Shown piece by piece: positions 7,830 through 17,918 of a DNA stretch of 36,161 nt. The stretch's first letter is position 1. Each line of letters opens with the position of its first letter. Location of the stretch: IMG/VR virus record IMGVR_UViG_3300026521_000559, positions 1-36,161 of that record; one strand, given 5' to 3'. Below the pieces are notes generated by a model, which was not told the origin of the DNA, ran no database searches, and saw only the letters and a program-made list of their open reading frames with translations. The stretch is from a virus. Both the position numbers and the translations under genes were made by a program.

Positions 7830-9218
7830 ATGTCGGTTACGAATGTAGCAATAATTGGAAAGATTCCAGGTTATGGAAATGTTTTGGATAATGGAAATGT
7901 TTTTGGAAAAATATTATTAAGGGATATAACATATATTGATTTAATCCCTGCAACCTATTCTATTAATACCGGAATGTTTGGAGTATCCGATGGCAATATT
8001 TCGGATTTTTATAATTATGCCTCTGGTAAAAACGCTGGAAATATTTTAACCATTTATAAAAATATTATTTCTAATTTGGGAGATTATGCTGAAAAGCAGT
8101 TCGGAAATGCATTAAATGGTTTACCTGGGTTATCCGAATCGACAAAAGCTTTTTATATTTTAAAAGCTACCGAAATTACAAAAATTTGGAAAAATACAAG
8201 TTCTGTACGGATATTAGGAGCGAATGATAGTACCTTCACTGAGACTATTTCGAATACATTTATGAATAATGATTCCGGAAGCAATATAGTTAATAATGCT
8301 ACTCGGTTAACAGATAGGGCTTTACCAAGCATAAATAAAGCCCTTGGTACTGACTCAGTAATAGGAAAATTTCAGAATCTTGGTTACGGTAATGCTTTAG
8401 ATGCTTTAACTGCTGCTAGTACTAGTAGTGGTTTGGTATCATTATTGAGTGGGAAAATATTAGGGGTTCAATTCGCTACTCCTAATACATGGACTAGTTC
8501 TTCGTATAACAGTACTTTAAGTATTTTTATAAAATTAGCGAGTCCAAGTGGAGATCCTTTAAGTATTTATAAAAATATAACCCTGCCTATATTAACCATG
8601 ATGTCTACTGGATCTCCAATTACAGTAAATGGGGTCACGTATGCTATGCCATTAATTTGGGATGTTCGCGCTTATGGTATCACTCATTTTAAAATTGGAG
8701 CAGTGGCAGCAATGACCATTTCTAGAGGATCTTACGAAACCGTTTTTAATAGTGCTAAACAACCACTCTTAGTAGACGTTCGGTTAACTATAGTACCATT
8801 GATGCAGGATTTTGCAGTACAATATACTGGAGGAGCAGATAAAGTACTTACCAAATATTTAAATGATGCTGTTAAAACAATTAAGGTTACATCAAAAGAT
8901 ATAAAAACGACTACTTCATCATTAATACCAGATATGATTGCCGACGCATATGATGGACTAACAACTAAATTTGATGAGATATCATCTTCATTGCATAATT
9001 CGATCGCTTCGGTTTCGTATGATAAAAATACTCCTGGGTTATACGGTAGTAATGGTTTAGGAGTTCAATCTCCAGGCGACGAAGTCGATGGTTTAATGGG
9101 TATTTCATACGGTGGACCAGGTAAAGATTCGACTAACGATTTTATGAAATTGGATAAATATTCAAAACCAAATGATTACGTAACTGGTTTTGCTAATAGC
9201 TATACATTTAAGATATAG
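7830..9218 (+). CDS. Probable tail/baseplate structural protein, 462 aa
   Basis: 462 aa, with AAAGGAAATTAAATG. It is soluble, rich in Gly/Ser/Asn/Thr and has no cysteine. Residues about 205-335 hold a beta-rich core: TPNTWTSSSYNSTLSIFIKL, then 'PLIWDVRAYGITHFKIGA' and 'LLVDVRLTIVPLMQDFAVQY'. A 'WxVR..G..Hf.IG....' strand followed by 'VDVxLT..pl.df' resembles the domain found in phage baseplate/tail-tube-cap proteins. The C-terminal 80 residues are Gly/Asp-rich and flexible. It lies between the large 1102-aa virion protein and the portal module. The structural role is likely; the precise position in the tail is inference. Confidence 0.55.
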   Translation: MSVTNVAIIGKIPGYGNVLDNGNVFGKILLRDITYIDLIPATYSINTGMFGVSDGNISDFYNYASGKNAGNILTIYKNIISNLGDYAEKQFGNALNGLPGLSESTKAFYILKATEITKIWKNTSSVRILGANDSTFTETISNTFMNNDSGSNIVNNATRLTDRALPSINKALGTDSVIGKFQNLGYGNALDALTAASTSSGLVSLLSGKILGVQFATPNTWTSSSYNSTLSIFIKLASPSGDPLSIYKNITLPILTMMSTGSPITVNGVTYAMPLIWDVRAYGITHFKIGAVAAMTISRGSYETVFNSAKQPLLVDVRLTIVPLMQDFAVQYTGGADKVLTKYLNDAVKTIKVTSKDIKTTTSSLIPDMIADAYDGLTTKFDEISSSLHNSIASVSYDKNTPGLYGSNGLGVQSPGDEVDGLMGISYGGPGKDSTNDFMKLDKYSKPNDYVTGFANSYTFKI

Positions 9219-9252
9219 ATATGATAAAATATAATATTAAAAGGAAATTTAA

Positions 9253-9762
9253 ATGAATCAAGAATATTTATGGCTGTATCCAATAATTATTGGATCAATA
9301 GTTTTTTTAATTGGTATGTTAATATTTGTAATTGATACTAGGCGGAAAAGCGAATCGGAAAATAAAGATTCAAATGTAAAAACTTTTAAAAATATCGAAC
9401 CTTCTAAAGCGAAATATGTTGTGGAATTTTTAGATGATTTAATTAAAAAAAAGTACGAGTATTATTTATATAAAGATATTCTTCCGGTGTATATTGGAAA
9501 CGAGTACTCAAAAAAAGAAAAATTTTCTAAAGAAAAATTTTTAGAATTAAAGGAATTTTTCTTTAATGATATTTATATGAGTCTTTCTTCGGAAATGAAA
9601 AAAGAAATTGTCATGATATTTAGTAAAAGTGGAATTGAAATTTATATTCATCAACGATTCGCTACGTATTTTAATAAAACGGACGCTAAGTTTCTAAACA
9701 AAGAAGAAGATATAAGAGATAATATGTTTTTCATGTCCGAAATAGAAACGAATAAAAACTAA
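9253..9762 (+). CDS. Small membrane-anchored protein, 169 aa
   Basis: 169 aa, with AAAAGGAAATTTAAATG. One N-terminal membrane segment spans residues 4-27 (LWLYPIIIGSIVFLIGMLIF) and is followed by a basic RRKSESENK stretch, so the bulk is probably cytoplasmic. Residues 45-169 form a charged alpha/beta domain without recognisable motifs. It sits 10 nt upstream of the portal gene. It might anchor head assembly to the membrane, or be an unrelated membrane factor. No family recognised. Confidence 0.6.
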   Translation: MNQEYLWLYPIIIGSIVFLIGMLIFVIDTRRKSESENKDSNVKTFKNIEPSKAKYVVEFLDDLIKKKYEYYLYKDILPVYIGNEYSKKEKFSKEKFLELKEFFFNDIYMSLSSEMKKEIVMIFSKSGIEIYIHQRFATYFNKTDAKFLNKEEDIRDNMFFMSEIETNKN

Positions 9763-9771
9763 GGAGATTAA

Positions 9772-12012
9772 ATGGCAGATGAATACACAGATTGGGGAAT
9801 ACCTGATCCCAGTCAAGATCCTAATCAAATGAATCCAGGACCACAAACACCAGAACAAAATGCGATAGACGTTCTGGATGATTTAGATAATTTAGATCAA
9901 ATGACAAACGAATTTAATAAAATATACTCGGATGTTGTTAACGGTAGTTCTGATATGCAGTTATTTAGTTCCAACGTTCAACGTATAGAAATAAATAATA
10001 TTAATCCAGTTCTTGCTGGAATGGGTAGTACTAAATCAGATAAAGCCGAAAAAGATGAAGAGAATAAAGATTTAGACGATTTACTAAATACTAACTCAGA
10101 TGATATTTTAAAAATATTTAACAATGGTAATATTAGTAATAATAGAAAACAGATTTATGATCTTTATAATGAAATTTCTGAAATTAATCCAATCGCTTAT
10201 AGAATGCTTAGAGTTTATATTGATAATATTCTTATTAAAAATATTCAAAATAAACAATTTATAAATACCATCGAAAATGATAATAACGAAATGATGGTTA
10301 AATTAGACGAAAACGTTAAAAAGAATATTTCTAATTTTATGAAAACCTTTTTAGTTTACTTTGATATTCAAAATAAATTAAAAAATAGTATTATTCATAA
10401 TACTCTTAAGTACGGTGACTTTTATATGGAAGTAATTGATCTTTCTGGCATTTCTAAAATTGCTGAAACTCGTTCGGAATTAATTACAGAAAATATTACT
10501 TTTTATGGAAAAAATAAAAATGTTACCGCTAATTGTAATTTAGGATATCTAGAACTTCCAGTAATTCAAAAAGAAGAAATTCAAGAGAACTACACCGAAG
10601 CTCCTTCCGAACAATTTCTAAATCTTTTAAAATCTAAAGAAAGTATTCAAGAGAACGATATTAATTTATTTAATGATGTTTATATGGATCAGGTTGGAGA
10701 ATTGGAGCAAAGTGGTTTTCAATCGGACTTATTTGATATTAATGATATAAAAGATTTAAATTTTGATATTATTAAAAATATTTATTTAAAATTTATTCAA
10801 CCTACTTCTGTTATTAAATTGGAACAAGATGGAATTAATTTTGGATATTTGGTAATCGAGGAATTAAATAAAGGCGCTGAAGCAGATGAAGTAAATCTTT
10901 ATAAAAGATTTGCAAATGATGATGATAATACCAGTAATAAAGAATCTCTTACTAATAAGAAAACTACAGACGAAGTAATCGATAAATTTAGTAAAGAAAT
11001 TATTTTTAAATTAAAAGAACATTTAGCAGTTTCTAATAATTTCATAGATGATTTACCAGAAGAATTATCATTCAGTCTTAAAGTTATTCTTTATGAAAAA
11101 ATTAAGAAAAGATCTAAATTAAAATTTAGATTAGTAGAACCAAATAATTTAATTAACTTTCATACTAATATTGATAAATTTGCTCCTTATGCTACAAGTG
11201 TATTTGATCCAATAGTACTTCCAGTTAAACTATATACAATTGCTCTTTTAAGTTCGGTTATATCTAGATTAAGTAGAGCTTCCGTAGTTCGTAAATGGAA
11301 TATTGAAGTTGGTAAAAGAAGAAACCATTCTCAAATAGTTCAAAATGTTCAAAAAGAACTTAAGACTAAAAATATTTCATACGATGATTTAGGCTCAATG
11401 AAAAATATTTCCCAGATTATGACAGACTTCCGAGATATTGCTACAGTATCTAAGAATGGTCAAAAGTTTATTGATATGGAAGTTATGCCTATGCATGACA
11501 GAGCATTACCTATTAATGATTTAGGAGATCTTAGAAATGAACTTATTGCAGCCACAGGTATTCCATCGGTATTTTTAAATATCGGAGAGAATATAGAACA
11601 AAGAGAAACATTAGTAAATCTTAATATTACTTTCGCTAATAGTATTACTACTTACCAAGGTTATATCGAAGACGCATTAAATGATTTAATTAACACCGTA
11701 TTTCAGAAAGTACTTAAAGCTAATAATAAAGATTATAAATCTTTTAATATTACTCAGTACATGAAATTTACTTTAAACGCTCCAGTTATTTTACAATTAC
11801 AAAATAGCGAAGCAGTTATTAGTAGTATTGGTAATCTAGTTGGTACGTTAAAACAGGCTGGTATTAATGTAGATCCAGAAGAATTATTCAAACTTTATGC
11901 TCCTAACCTACCGTGGGATAAATTAAAACGTGGTGGCGAAACGGAAATAAAAGAACAGATAAAAGAACAGATTATACAGAACTTGGCTCAACCCCCAGAG
12001 CAAGCTCAATAA
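9772..12012 (+). CDS. Portal protein
   Basis: 746 aa, with AAGGAGATTAAATG. The portal is the dodecameric ring at one capsid vertex through which DNA is packaged and ejected. Typical features are visible: an early helical segment with IYDLYNEISEINPIAYRML; a KYGDFYMEVID strand; a wing/stem region with SLKVILYEKIKKRSKLKFRL; VLPVKLYTIALLSSVISRLS; and the terminal crown part with DLRNELIAATGIPSVFLN followed by ERETLVNLN-like and TYQGYIEDALNDLI helices. It is longer than the ~520-aa portal of T4, mostly from an acidic N-terminus (1-110) and an acidic insert near 290-400. A terminator follows directly. Confidence 0.85.
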   Translation: MADEYTDWGIPDPSQDPNQMNPGPQTPEQNAIDVLDDLDNLDQMTNEFNKIYSDVVNGSSDMQLFSSNVQRIEINNINPVLAGMGSTKSDKAEKDEENKDLDDLLNTNSDDILKIFNNGNISNNRKQIYDLYNEISEINPIAYRMLRVYIDNILIKNIQNKQFINTIENDNNEMMVKLDENVKKNISNFMKTFLVYFDIQNKLKNSIIHNTLKYGDFYMEVIDLSGISKIAETRSELITENITFYGKNKNVTANCNLGYLELPVIQKEEIQENYTEAPSEQFLNLLKSKESIQENDINLFNDVYMDQVGELEQSGFQSDLFDINDIKDLNFDIIKNIYLKFIQPTSVIKLEQDGINFGYLVIEELNKGAEADEVNLYKRFANDDDNTSNKESLTNKKTTDEVIDKFSKEIIFKLKEHLAVSNNFIDDLPEELSFSLKVILYEKIKKRSKLKFRLVEPNNLINFHTNIDKFAPYATSVFDPIVLPVKLYTIALLSSVISRLSRASVVRKWNIEVGKRRNHSQIVQNVQKELKTKNISYDDLGSMKNISQIMTDFRDIATVSKNGQKFIDMEVMPMHDRALPINDLGDLRNELIAATGIPSVFLNIGENIEQRETLVNLNITFANSITTYQGYIEDALNDLINTVFQKVLKANNKDYKSFNITQYMKFTLNAPVILQLQNSEAVISSIGNLVGTLKQAGINVDPEELFKLYAPNLPWDKLKRGGETEIKEQIKEQIIQNLAQPPEQAQ

Positions 12013-12016
12013 TATT

Positions 12017-12053
12017 ATCTTAGGCTTTCGCCTAAGATTTTCCTGTCTTTAAA
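12017..12053 (+). terminator. Hairpin terminator followed by TTTCCTGTCTTTAAA
   Basis: A 9-bp stem (ATCTTAGGC, 12017-12025; GCCTAAGAT, 12030-12038) with a TTTC loop starts 5 nt after the portal stop codon. It is followed by TTTCCTGTCTTTAAA, nearly the same trailing element as at 3105-3120. Confidence 0.82.
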
Positions 12054-12092
12054 TTTAGAACTAATTAAAATAAAAAATAAAATAGGATCAAT

Positions 12093-12704
12093 ATGAAAAA
12101 TTTTACTTATGAACAATATATCAATTCGCCTTGGGATTTTTTATTGGAAGAAGCAAAACAAGAAGTTAATTCGGATGACGAAACTCCAGAAAGCCAAGAA
12201 AGTCAAGAAAACAACGACGCTGGAAACGAGGAGCAAGGAGAAGATGGTCCATTGTTAAGTGAGGAAGAATTACAACAATTGGCTCAAGAATTACAACAAT
12301 CCGATAATATTGATGAAGAAATTAAAAAGTTACTTGACTCAGGAAAAATTAATCAACAAGATATAGAAATTCTTGGGCAGATGCTGCAGGGTGATGAAAT
12401 GTCCCCTGAGGAAGAACAAGCGGTACAAATAAATAACATTCAGGAAATGGTAATTCGATTTAGTATATATGATAAATTAAACGATTTAGAAACAAAGTTA
12501 AATGTTTTTACCGAACATTTTCCAAATATCGATGAAGAATTTTATAAAAAGGTTACGCAAATACACGAATATATAAAAGTAATTAATTCGTTAATTTTTA
12601 ATCTTGAAATTAATTTAGTTTATCAATTGTTTGGTAATTTAGAGATGAGTTTAATTCAAATTTTTAAAGATTATCAAAACCAAAAAATTGGAGAAACGAA
12701 ATGA
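12093..12704 (+). CDS. Acidic Glu/Gln-rich protein, 203 aa
   Basis: 203 aa, with ATAGGATCAAT before the ATG. Residues 18-115 are extremely rich in Glu, Gln and Asp (for example EELQQLAQELQQSD); residues 120-203 form a predicted helical bundle (IQEMVIRFSIYDKLNDLETK). It directly follows the portal gene and its terminator. In T4-like phages this position holds small acidic prohead-core genes, so a scaffold or head-core role is a reasonable guess, but nothing in the sequence proves it. Its stop overlaps the next start by 4 nt (ATGA), so it is translated together with the 947-aa protein. Confidence 0.55.
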   Translation: MKNFTYEQYINSPWDFLLEEAKQEVNSDDETPESQESQENNDAGNEEQGEDGPLLSEEELQQLAQELQQSDNIDEEIKKLLDSGKINQQDIEILGQMLQGDEMSPEEEQAVQINNIQEMVIRFSIYDKLNDLETKLNVFTEHFPNIDEEFYKKVTQIHEYIKVINSLIFNLEINLVYQLFGNLEMSLIQIFKDYQNQKIGETK

Positions 12705-15544
12705 TAGAAATCAAAAATATATATGATTATAAGAAAGTACAGATTTTAGGATTGCAACCAAATGATCGGGCTCCTAATGATTATTTGCGATTTACTTCTA
12801 GGATTTTTAATTCTTTTAAGCCAATAGATCCAACAAAAACAATATCGTCGTATATAAATGGTTTTGAAACAACCGTAATTAAAAACGATGTTGAATTACA
12901 ATTTAATATTTCTAAAGGATCTTGTTTTATCGATGACCAATTTATAGCATTCACCGACGATATGTTATTTAGTGTTCCGATGTCATCGATAGTTGATAAT
13001 GTTAGTTACTACCTAGTTCTTAAATATCAATATACTAATCAAATTGGACCAAATCCGGCAATTTTTGAATTAGTAACTACGTCAACATTCGATGAATCAA
13101 AAATGTTAAATTTATTAGAATTTCAATTATCAAGTGGTGAATTAGTAACAGTTCCTCAGAATCTGGAGGATAAATTTATTCAAAATTATTCAAAATTATT
13201 TGATTTGGTTACTCATAAAGCGGAGGAATTATTTGAAATAAATACTTACCAAGGTATTGATATTACTAAAGATAAGGTTTATAAAAACTTATCCGATGAT
13301 AAATATAGTACTAAATCCGGAGACGTTGTTTTTTTAGATTTGGATGGTTTATATAAACCAGCAAGAGCATGCAATAGACGGATAGATAAAGCAGTTGGGA
13401 TATACATATATAATAATAGAACCGATTCGCATACTGTAGTTACAAACGGATTAATAGAATTTAATCAGGATATAGAAATAGATGAAACTAATAAAATTTT
13501 AATTAATGCTGAACCGGGAAAGACCTATTATCTATTGGATAATTGTTCCGAAACTAGTTATGCATGGGAAAATGGAATAGACAAAATTTCCGGAAAAATA
13601 AGTTCACGTTTTATACCAGGAAATGTTAAAATTGGATTTGCTTTAACTAATAATACGTTTATGGTAGATATAACATTCGCCGATGAATTAAATACAGCAA
13701 ATTTTTTAGAATTGATTGGATTACCTGATCAATTTCAGGAGCGTTTTAATATTATATATTCGTATTGGAATTATTCAAATTCTAAAGATTTTAGAGAACT
13801 TTTTTCTAATGAATTAAGATTATTAAAAGAAAAATTATCTAATCAAAAAAATGATCTTCTTTTAAATAAAGAATCTTTAACTAACGATACCGATTCATTA
13901 TTTGATAGTTATGCCATTGTTTCTAATCCATCGACAAATGATTTAACAACGTTAAAAAATAATTATAGTTTGTATAATAAAGAAATTATAGAAGCCTCTT
14001 CCGAAAAAGAATTAAAAACGTTTAGAACGGAAGACACTTTAAATAATTTGGAAAAAATAAAAATTATCATAGATTCGGATTTGCTTTTATTAAATGATCA
14101 GATAACTTATCTTGATTCATTTATAAATAATTTTAATTCTTTATCGTATTCGGATTTATATTTTTCAGGAGCCTATCAAATACCTTCCTTTTATAGTTCT
14201 ATTGTTGGTTTCGAAGATTTTTCTTCTTTAGCTTTACCAAGAATAAATAGGTTTGATTTGGATACTCAAAGTATTTCCGTACCGACTATAAAAGAATCAT
14301 CTGATGCACCAGATGGAAATTTAGAGGATTCAAGTACTCGGAATATTTCAAGTACCAAATATAATTTAGTACTTAGATCCGCGGTTGGTGAAACGTCTTC
14401 CGGTTCGGTCTCTACGTCTACTACCCAATACTCTAGTAAAAACGAAGTTATTTCTTCGATTGATTCTGTGGCTATATTTAAAAATAATAGTACCGTTTTA
14501 TTAAATATTCTTAAAAATATTCAAATAACTTTAAATAATATTTCGGGTATGTTTGGAGATCTTATTCAAAATGTGGAAAACGACGATATCGAAGGATTAT
14601 CTGATTGTTTGGATCCAAATGGAGATAAGGGTCCATCAATAATACTCTATCGAGATACATTGAAAAATTATATTATTGAAAACAATTTGGTAGAAACTAT
14701 TTCATCTTCTTTTGGAGCAGCAAAATATTTAGATAATATTGGTTATTTTTTAGATCAAGATAATAATATTTTAGATATAAATGAATTTATATCTAAAAAC
14801 GAATATGCTGTATTTAAGGATTACTTCATAATTAATTTTTTAAGTGAATTAATAACGAATCATTTTAACTTTTTAGAAAACTATTCGCCTAGTAATATTA
14901 CCAGTACTTATATAAGTAATGAGTTTGATAAAATCGATTCAAATTATTTAACATATCTTGATGATAAAAACGAAACTTATTTAAATTATCAAAACTCAAT
15001 GAAAAATTTAAATAATATTATAGATGAAATTATAACTATTGACTTGGATACCGAATTTATTAATAATCGTATACTTTCGGAGGATTCTATTATCTCTAAT
15101 TTAATTAATGAAATAACTGCTCTTGATTCTCAGATAGTAAGTAGGATTAAAAATTCTGCCAGCGTAAATAGTATTATAACAATTAGTGAGTTTGAAAGAA
15201 AGGTATATAATTATACGTATCTAACTATACGTATAAGATTAAAACAAAAATTATTGGAATCAATTAATAAAGATATAAAACTCATTAACGAAACATTATT
15301 AGAATTAAAAAACCAAACCGTTCCGGATAAAACATTAATTGCTAAATTACAATTAAATTTGGATTCGTTTATGGCTGTTAAAAATAATTTAGAGCTTGAA
15401 TTAGAAGGTATGGTGTTAGAATATAATAATTTAAGAATTTCGTTTGGTATTGACGATCCTGTTCTTATAACGGATACAGATTTTAATGATTATGGTATAG
15501 CCGATCCAAATTTAGAATGTTTTCAAACTTTAAAAACATTCTAA
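12701..15544 (+). CDS. Large structural protein, probable baseplate or fibre component, 947 aa
   Basis: 947 aa, starting in an ATGA overlap with the preceding gene. The N-terminal 150 residues form a beta-rich attachment-like domain (MIEIKNIYDYKKVQILGLQP; then FETTVIKNDVELQFNISKGS), typical of phage tail appendage proteins. The central and C-terminal thirds are Asn/Ser/Asp/Leu-rich with long heptad-like helical segments (about 365-470 and 740-910), which fits a trimeric coiled-coil stalk. No enzymatic motif seen. It is followed by a small beta protein and by the fibre gene, so it probably belongs to the same tail or baseplate assembly. Exact identity unknown. Confidence 0.6.
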   Translation: MIEIKNIYDYKKVQILGLQPNDRAPNDYLRFTSRIFNSFKPIDPTKTISSYINGFETTVIKNDVELQFNISKGSCFIDDQFIAFTDDMLFSVPMSSIVDNVSYYLVLKYQYTNQIGPNPAIFELVTTSTFDESKMLNLLEFQLSSGELVTVPQNLEDKFIQNYSKLFDLVTHKAEELFEINTYQGIDITKDKVYKNLSDDKYSTKSGDVVFLDLDGLYKPARACNRRIDKAVGIYIYNNRTDSHTVVTNGLIEFNQDIEIDETNKILINAEPGKTYYLLDNCSETSYAWENGIDKISGKISSRFIPGNVKIGFALTNNTFMVDITFADELNTANFLELIGLPDQFQERFNIIYSYWNYSNSKDFRELFSNELRLLKEKLSNQKNDLLLNKESLTNDTDSLFDSYAIVSNPSTNDLTTLKNNYSLYNKEIIEASSEKELKTFRTEDTLNNLEKIKIIIDSDLLLLNDQITYLDSFINNFNSLSYSDLYFSGAYQIPSFYSSIVGFEDFSSLALPRINRFDLDTQSISVPTIKESSDAPDGNLEDSSTRNISSTKYNLVLRSAVGETSSGSVSTSTTQYSSKNEVISSIDSVAIFKNNSTVLLNILKNIQITLNNISGMFGDLIQNVENDDIEGLSDCLDPNGDKGPSIILYRDTLKNYIIENNLVETISSSFGAAKYLDNIGYFLDQDNNILDINEFISKNEYAVFKDYFIINFLSELITNHFNFLENYSPSNITSTYISNEFDKIDSNYLTYLDDKNETYLNYQNSMKNLNNIIDEIITIDLDTEFINNRILSEDSIISNLINEITALDSQIVSRIKNSASVNSIITISEFERKVYNYTYLTIRIRLKQKLLESINKDIKLINETLLELKNQTVPDKTLIAKLQLNLDSFMAVKNNLELELEGMVLEYNNLRISFGIDDPVLITDTDFNDYGIADPNLECFQTLKTF

Positions 15545-15580
15545 AACGACATATTATATAATAAGATTAAAGGAAAATAA

Positions 15581-15850
15581 ATGATAAAAATAACAAAAGT
15601 ACTTGTAAAAAATGTTGAATCTAATCTGGGGACAGTAACAGGTTTATTAAATAGTTATATTATATCTAATAATAATGATACCGAAGCTTCGGTATCATTA
15701 TATACAGATAATATTATTATCTGGAATGATATAGTAGAAGCTAAAAAAAGTGTTAGAATTGATTTGGATGTAATCCTAGATGAAACAGTCTATAGTATAA
15801 GCGACAACGATTCAACAAATATAGTATTAAATATAATTCAAACGAATTAG
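15581..15850 (+). CDS. Small beta-rich protein, 89 aa
   Basis: 89 aa, with AAAGGAAAATAAATG. It appears all-beta (KITKVLVKNVESN; then ASVSLYTDNIIIWND) and lacks cysteine and membrane segments. It lies 36 nt after one tail-type gene and 8 nt before the fibre gene, so it may be a small tail, connector or decoration protein. Its codons 31-40 overlie a perfect 30-nt palindrome. No family recognised. Confidence 0.55.
   Translation: MIKITKVLVKNVESNLGTVTGLLNSYIISNNNDTEASVSLYTDNIIIWNDIVEAKKSVRIDLDVILDETVYSISDNDSTNIVLNIIQTN
15672..15701 (+). repeat. Perfect 30-nt palindrome inside the 89-aa gene
   Basis: 15-bp arms without a spacer, centred on AAGCTT at 15684-15689 (ATAATGATACCGAAG / CTTCGGTATCATTAT). 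It is GC-richer than its surroundings, so the hairpin in mRNA would be stable. It may affect fibre-gene expression, as no T-run follows. Confidence 0.85.
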
Positions 15851-15858
15851 GATAAATT

Positions 15859-17871
15859 ATGGAATTTACTAAAATAAATACTTTTCCAATAGTAGAGGAA
15901 TCCGTTTTTGAAGGAGATTTAATATGCGAAGTAGAGGTAGATGTTGCTGATGATCAAGTGGTACAATACGAACTTCAAAGTTCTTCTTCGGAATATTTTT
16001 CAATTCTTGAAAATAAAATTTATATTACCACCGAAGGAGTACAAGCAATAAACGAAGATTACCCAGAAGATATTTCAAAAGAAATAACTTCTCTGGTATT
16101 TTCGGTAATTGCTATTTCAAATGGTGAATCTATTTCTCAGACAGTTACAGTACCAGTAACCAGAATTATTGATAATCCTCCATATATTACTAACCATTAT
16201 GAAACTCATCTTTATACGGATGATCTTTATCCGGGTATACTGGTATCAAAATTATTTACAATTTATAATGCTTATTGTAATATATTGGGAGAGGCTTCTT
16301 CTTATTTTGAATTAGAAGCTATTCCTGATGATGGAAGTAATAATTTTACCATAAAACTAAACGATACCGGAGTAAATTATTTTACAAATTTTAATTTTGA
16401 TGAAGTAGATACAGAAATAATAGATTCGAAAATTGTTTATAAATTCGAAATTAATTTAGAATTTGTAGATGTTACGAATTCCAAAAGTACCTTATTAACC
16501 ATTTCCTCTTTAATATTTAAAGGTTCTTCCGATACTAGTATTCCTGTAAAAAATAATTTGGAATTACAGGCCGAATCTTTAGCGGAAAAAATTAGCGAAA
16601 TTGTTTCCGAACAGGAAAATATTTTAAATAAAAATAATTTTGATATAGAAAAATTTAAAGAAGATATTAAAAATTTATTAGTTTCTACTCGAAATTCTAA
16701 AAATAATTTTTTAGAATTACAAAATATTATAAATAACATATTTCTATTATTAAAAGAATCGATGAATATTCAAAACGAAAAATTAAATATAGTATCTACT
16801 ATAAATAATGATAGTTATGAGATAATCTATAACTTAATTGGGGATTTTTTAGAAAACGATTATTCCTCAGATAAGGCTGAATTATTTAACGATATTTCTA
16901 ATAATAAATCATTATTATTATCGAATACTTTTACCAATACCGCTATGGATACTTTTTTAATAAATAGAATAAATAAAGAATTTTCTTTAAGATTTGAGAA
17001 TTATTCTCAAAGTATTCAAAGTTATTTAATTGGATTTAGATCTTTAATAAATTCTAATATTATTTCACCATTTACTACGAAGCTAAATGAATTAGCAAGT
17101 GGATTAAATAATTTATTTTCTGAAACGGCTACTATCGGAAATAAGGCATACGAAGCAAATTCGAGAGCACTTAATGCAGATAATAATATTAGCTATTTGG
17201 ATAATCGTCTTCAAACTTTAGAATCTTTTACATTGGAGAACTGGGGAACCACCAGTGGTTGGAAATTTTCAGATGAAATCCTAAAATATGCTGGGGACGA
17301 TATAATTTCGGTTTCTTCTTCAATGGCGACTATCAGACACGAAAACAAAATTGCTTTAGAAACAGAAACTGGTTTTGTTTATTGGGATGGTGAAATTTTA
17401 GAATTAGATAATAATGATGGGGATGATACGACGGTAAAAGCAGATTATTTTACTGGTACAGCTACTTCAGCCAAATATGCCGATGTCGCGGAATATTATA
17501 AAAAAGAAAAAAACCCAAATTATAAATACGAGTCTGGGACAATAGTTTATATAAATAGAAACAAACCATCGATGGATTTCGAAGTGACGGAAGACTCTTT
17601 GTTTAATTGTTATTGTGGAGTAATTACTACTAGTCCAGGATTTATTTTAAATAGTGATAAATCAGAAGATGAGAATTATATCAATATTGCTTTAGTTGGT
17701 AGAGTACCAGTAAAAATTACCGGAGTTGTTAAAAAAGGAATGTTTTTATACCCAAGTGAAAAAAATCCCAATATAGCCGAAGGATCTTATGACGAAAATA
17801 GATCTAATATAATAGGAATTGCTTTAGAAAATAGTAATGGTAAAGACATAGTCCTTTGTAAAGTTAAATAG
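15859..17871 (+). CDS. Tail fibre-like protein with cadherin-like N-terminus
   Basis: 670 aa. Residues 1-105 resemble a cadherin-type beta domain (FEGDLICEVEVDVADDQ; SILENKIYITTEGVQAI). A second beta domain follows to about 215, then a long helical/coiled-coil stalk (about 230-460). The C-terminus (about 470-670) has the arrangement seen in phage fibre tips: GWKFSDEIL, SAKYADVAEYYKKE, then a 'Y..GTIVYI' strand and GRVPVKITGVVKKGMFL. The Asp-X-Ala-Glu-Tyr / GRVP pairing is common to fibre proteins of large marine phages. It is the last clear virion gene; 47 nt later the radical SAM operon begins. It is a candidate substrate for that operon, but this is inference. Confidence 0.7.
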   Translation: MEFTKINTFPIVEESVFEGDLICEVEVDVADDQVVQYELQSSSSEYFSILENKIYITTEGVQAINEDYPEDISKEITSLVFSVIAISNGESISQTVTVPVTRIIDNPPYITNHYETHLYTDDLYPGILVSKLFTIYNAYCNILGEASSYFELEAIPDDGSNNFTIKLNDTGVNYFTNFNFDEVDTEIIDSKIVYKFEINLEFVDVTNSKSTLLTISSLIFKGSSDTSIPVKNNLELQAESLAEKISEIVSEQENILNKNNFDIEKFKEDIKNLLVSTRNSKNNFLELQNIINNIFLLLKESMNIQNEKLNIVSTINNDSYEIIYNLIGDFLENDYSSDKAELFNDISNNKSLLLSNTFTNTAMDTFLINRINKEFSLRFENYSQSIQSYLIGFRSLINSNIISPFTTKLNELASGLNNLFSETATIGNKAYEANSRALNADNNISYLDNRLQTLESFTLENWGTTSGWKFSDEILKYAGDDIISVSSSMATIRHENKIALETETGFVYWDGEILELDNNDGDDTTVKADYFTGTATSAKYADVAEYYKKEKNPNYKYESGTIVYINRNKPSMDFEVTEDSLFNCYCGVITTSPGFILNSDKSEDENYINIALVGRVPVKITGVVKKGMFLYPSEKNPNIAEGSYDENRSNIIGIALENSNGKDIVLCKVK

Positions 17872-17918
17872 ATATTTTACTAAATAACTATTTTTAGTAT
17901 TGAGTAAAGGAATAATAT

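Noticed and set aside
15672-15701. Palindrome as an intrinsic terminator
   Set aside because: No T-run or CCTGTC element follows, and it lies within a gene that is followed by the co-oriented fibre gene.
16437-16739. Minus-strand frame of 100 codons in the fibre gene
   Set aside because: Shadow in AT-rich coding sequence, without SD or family features.
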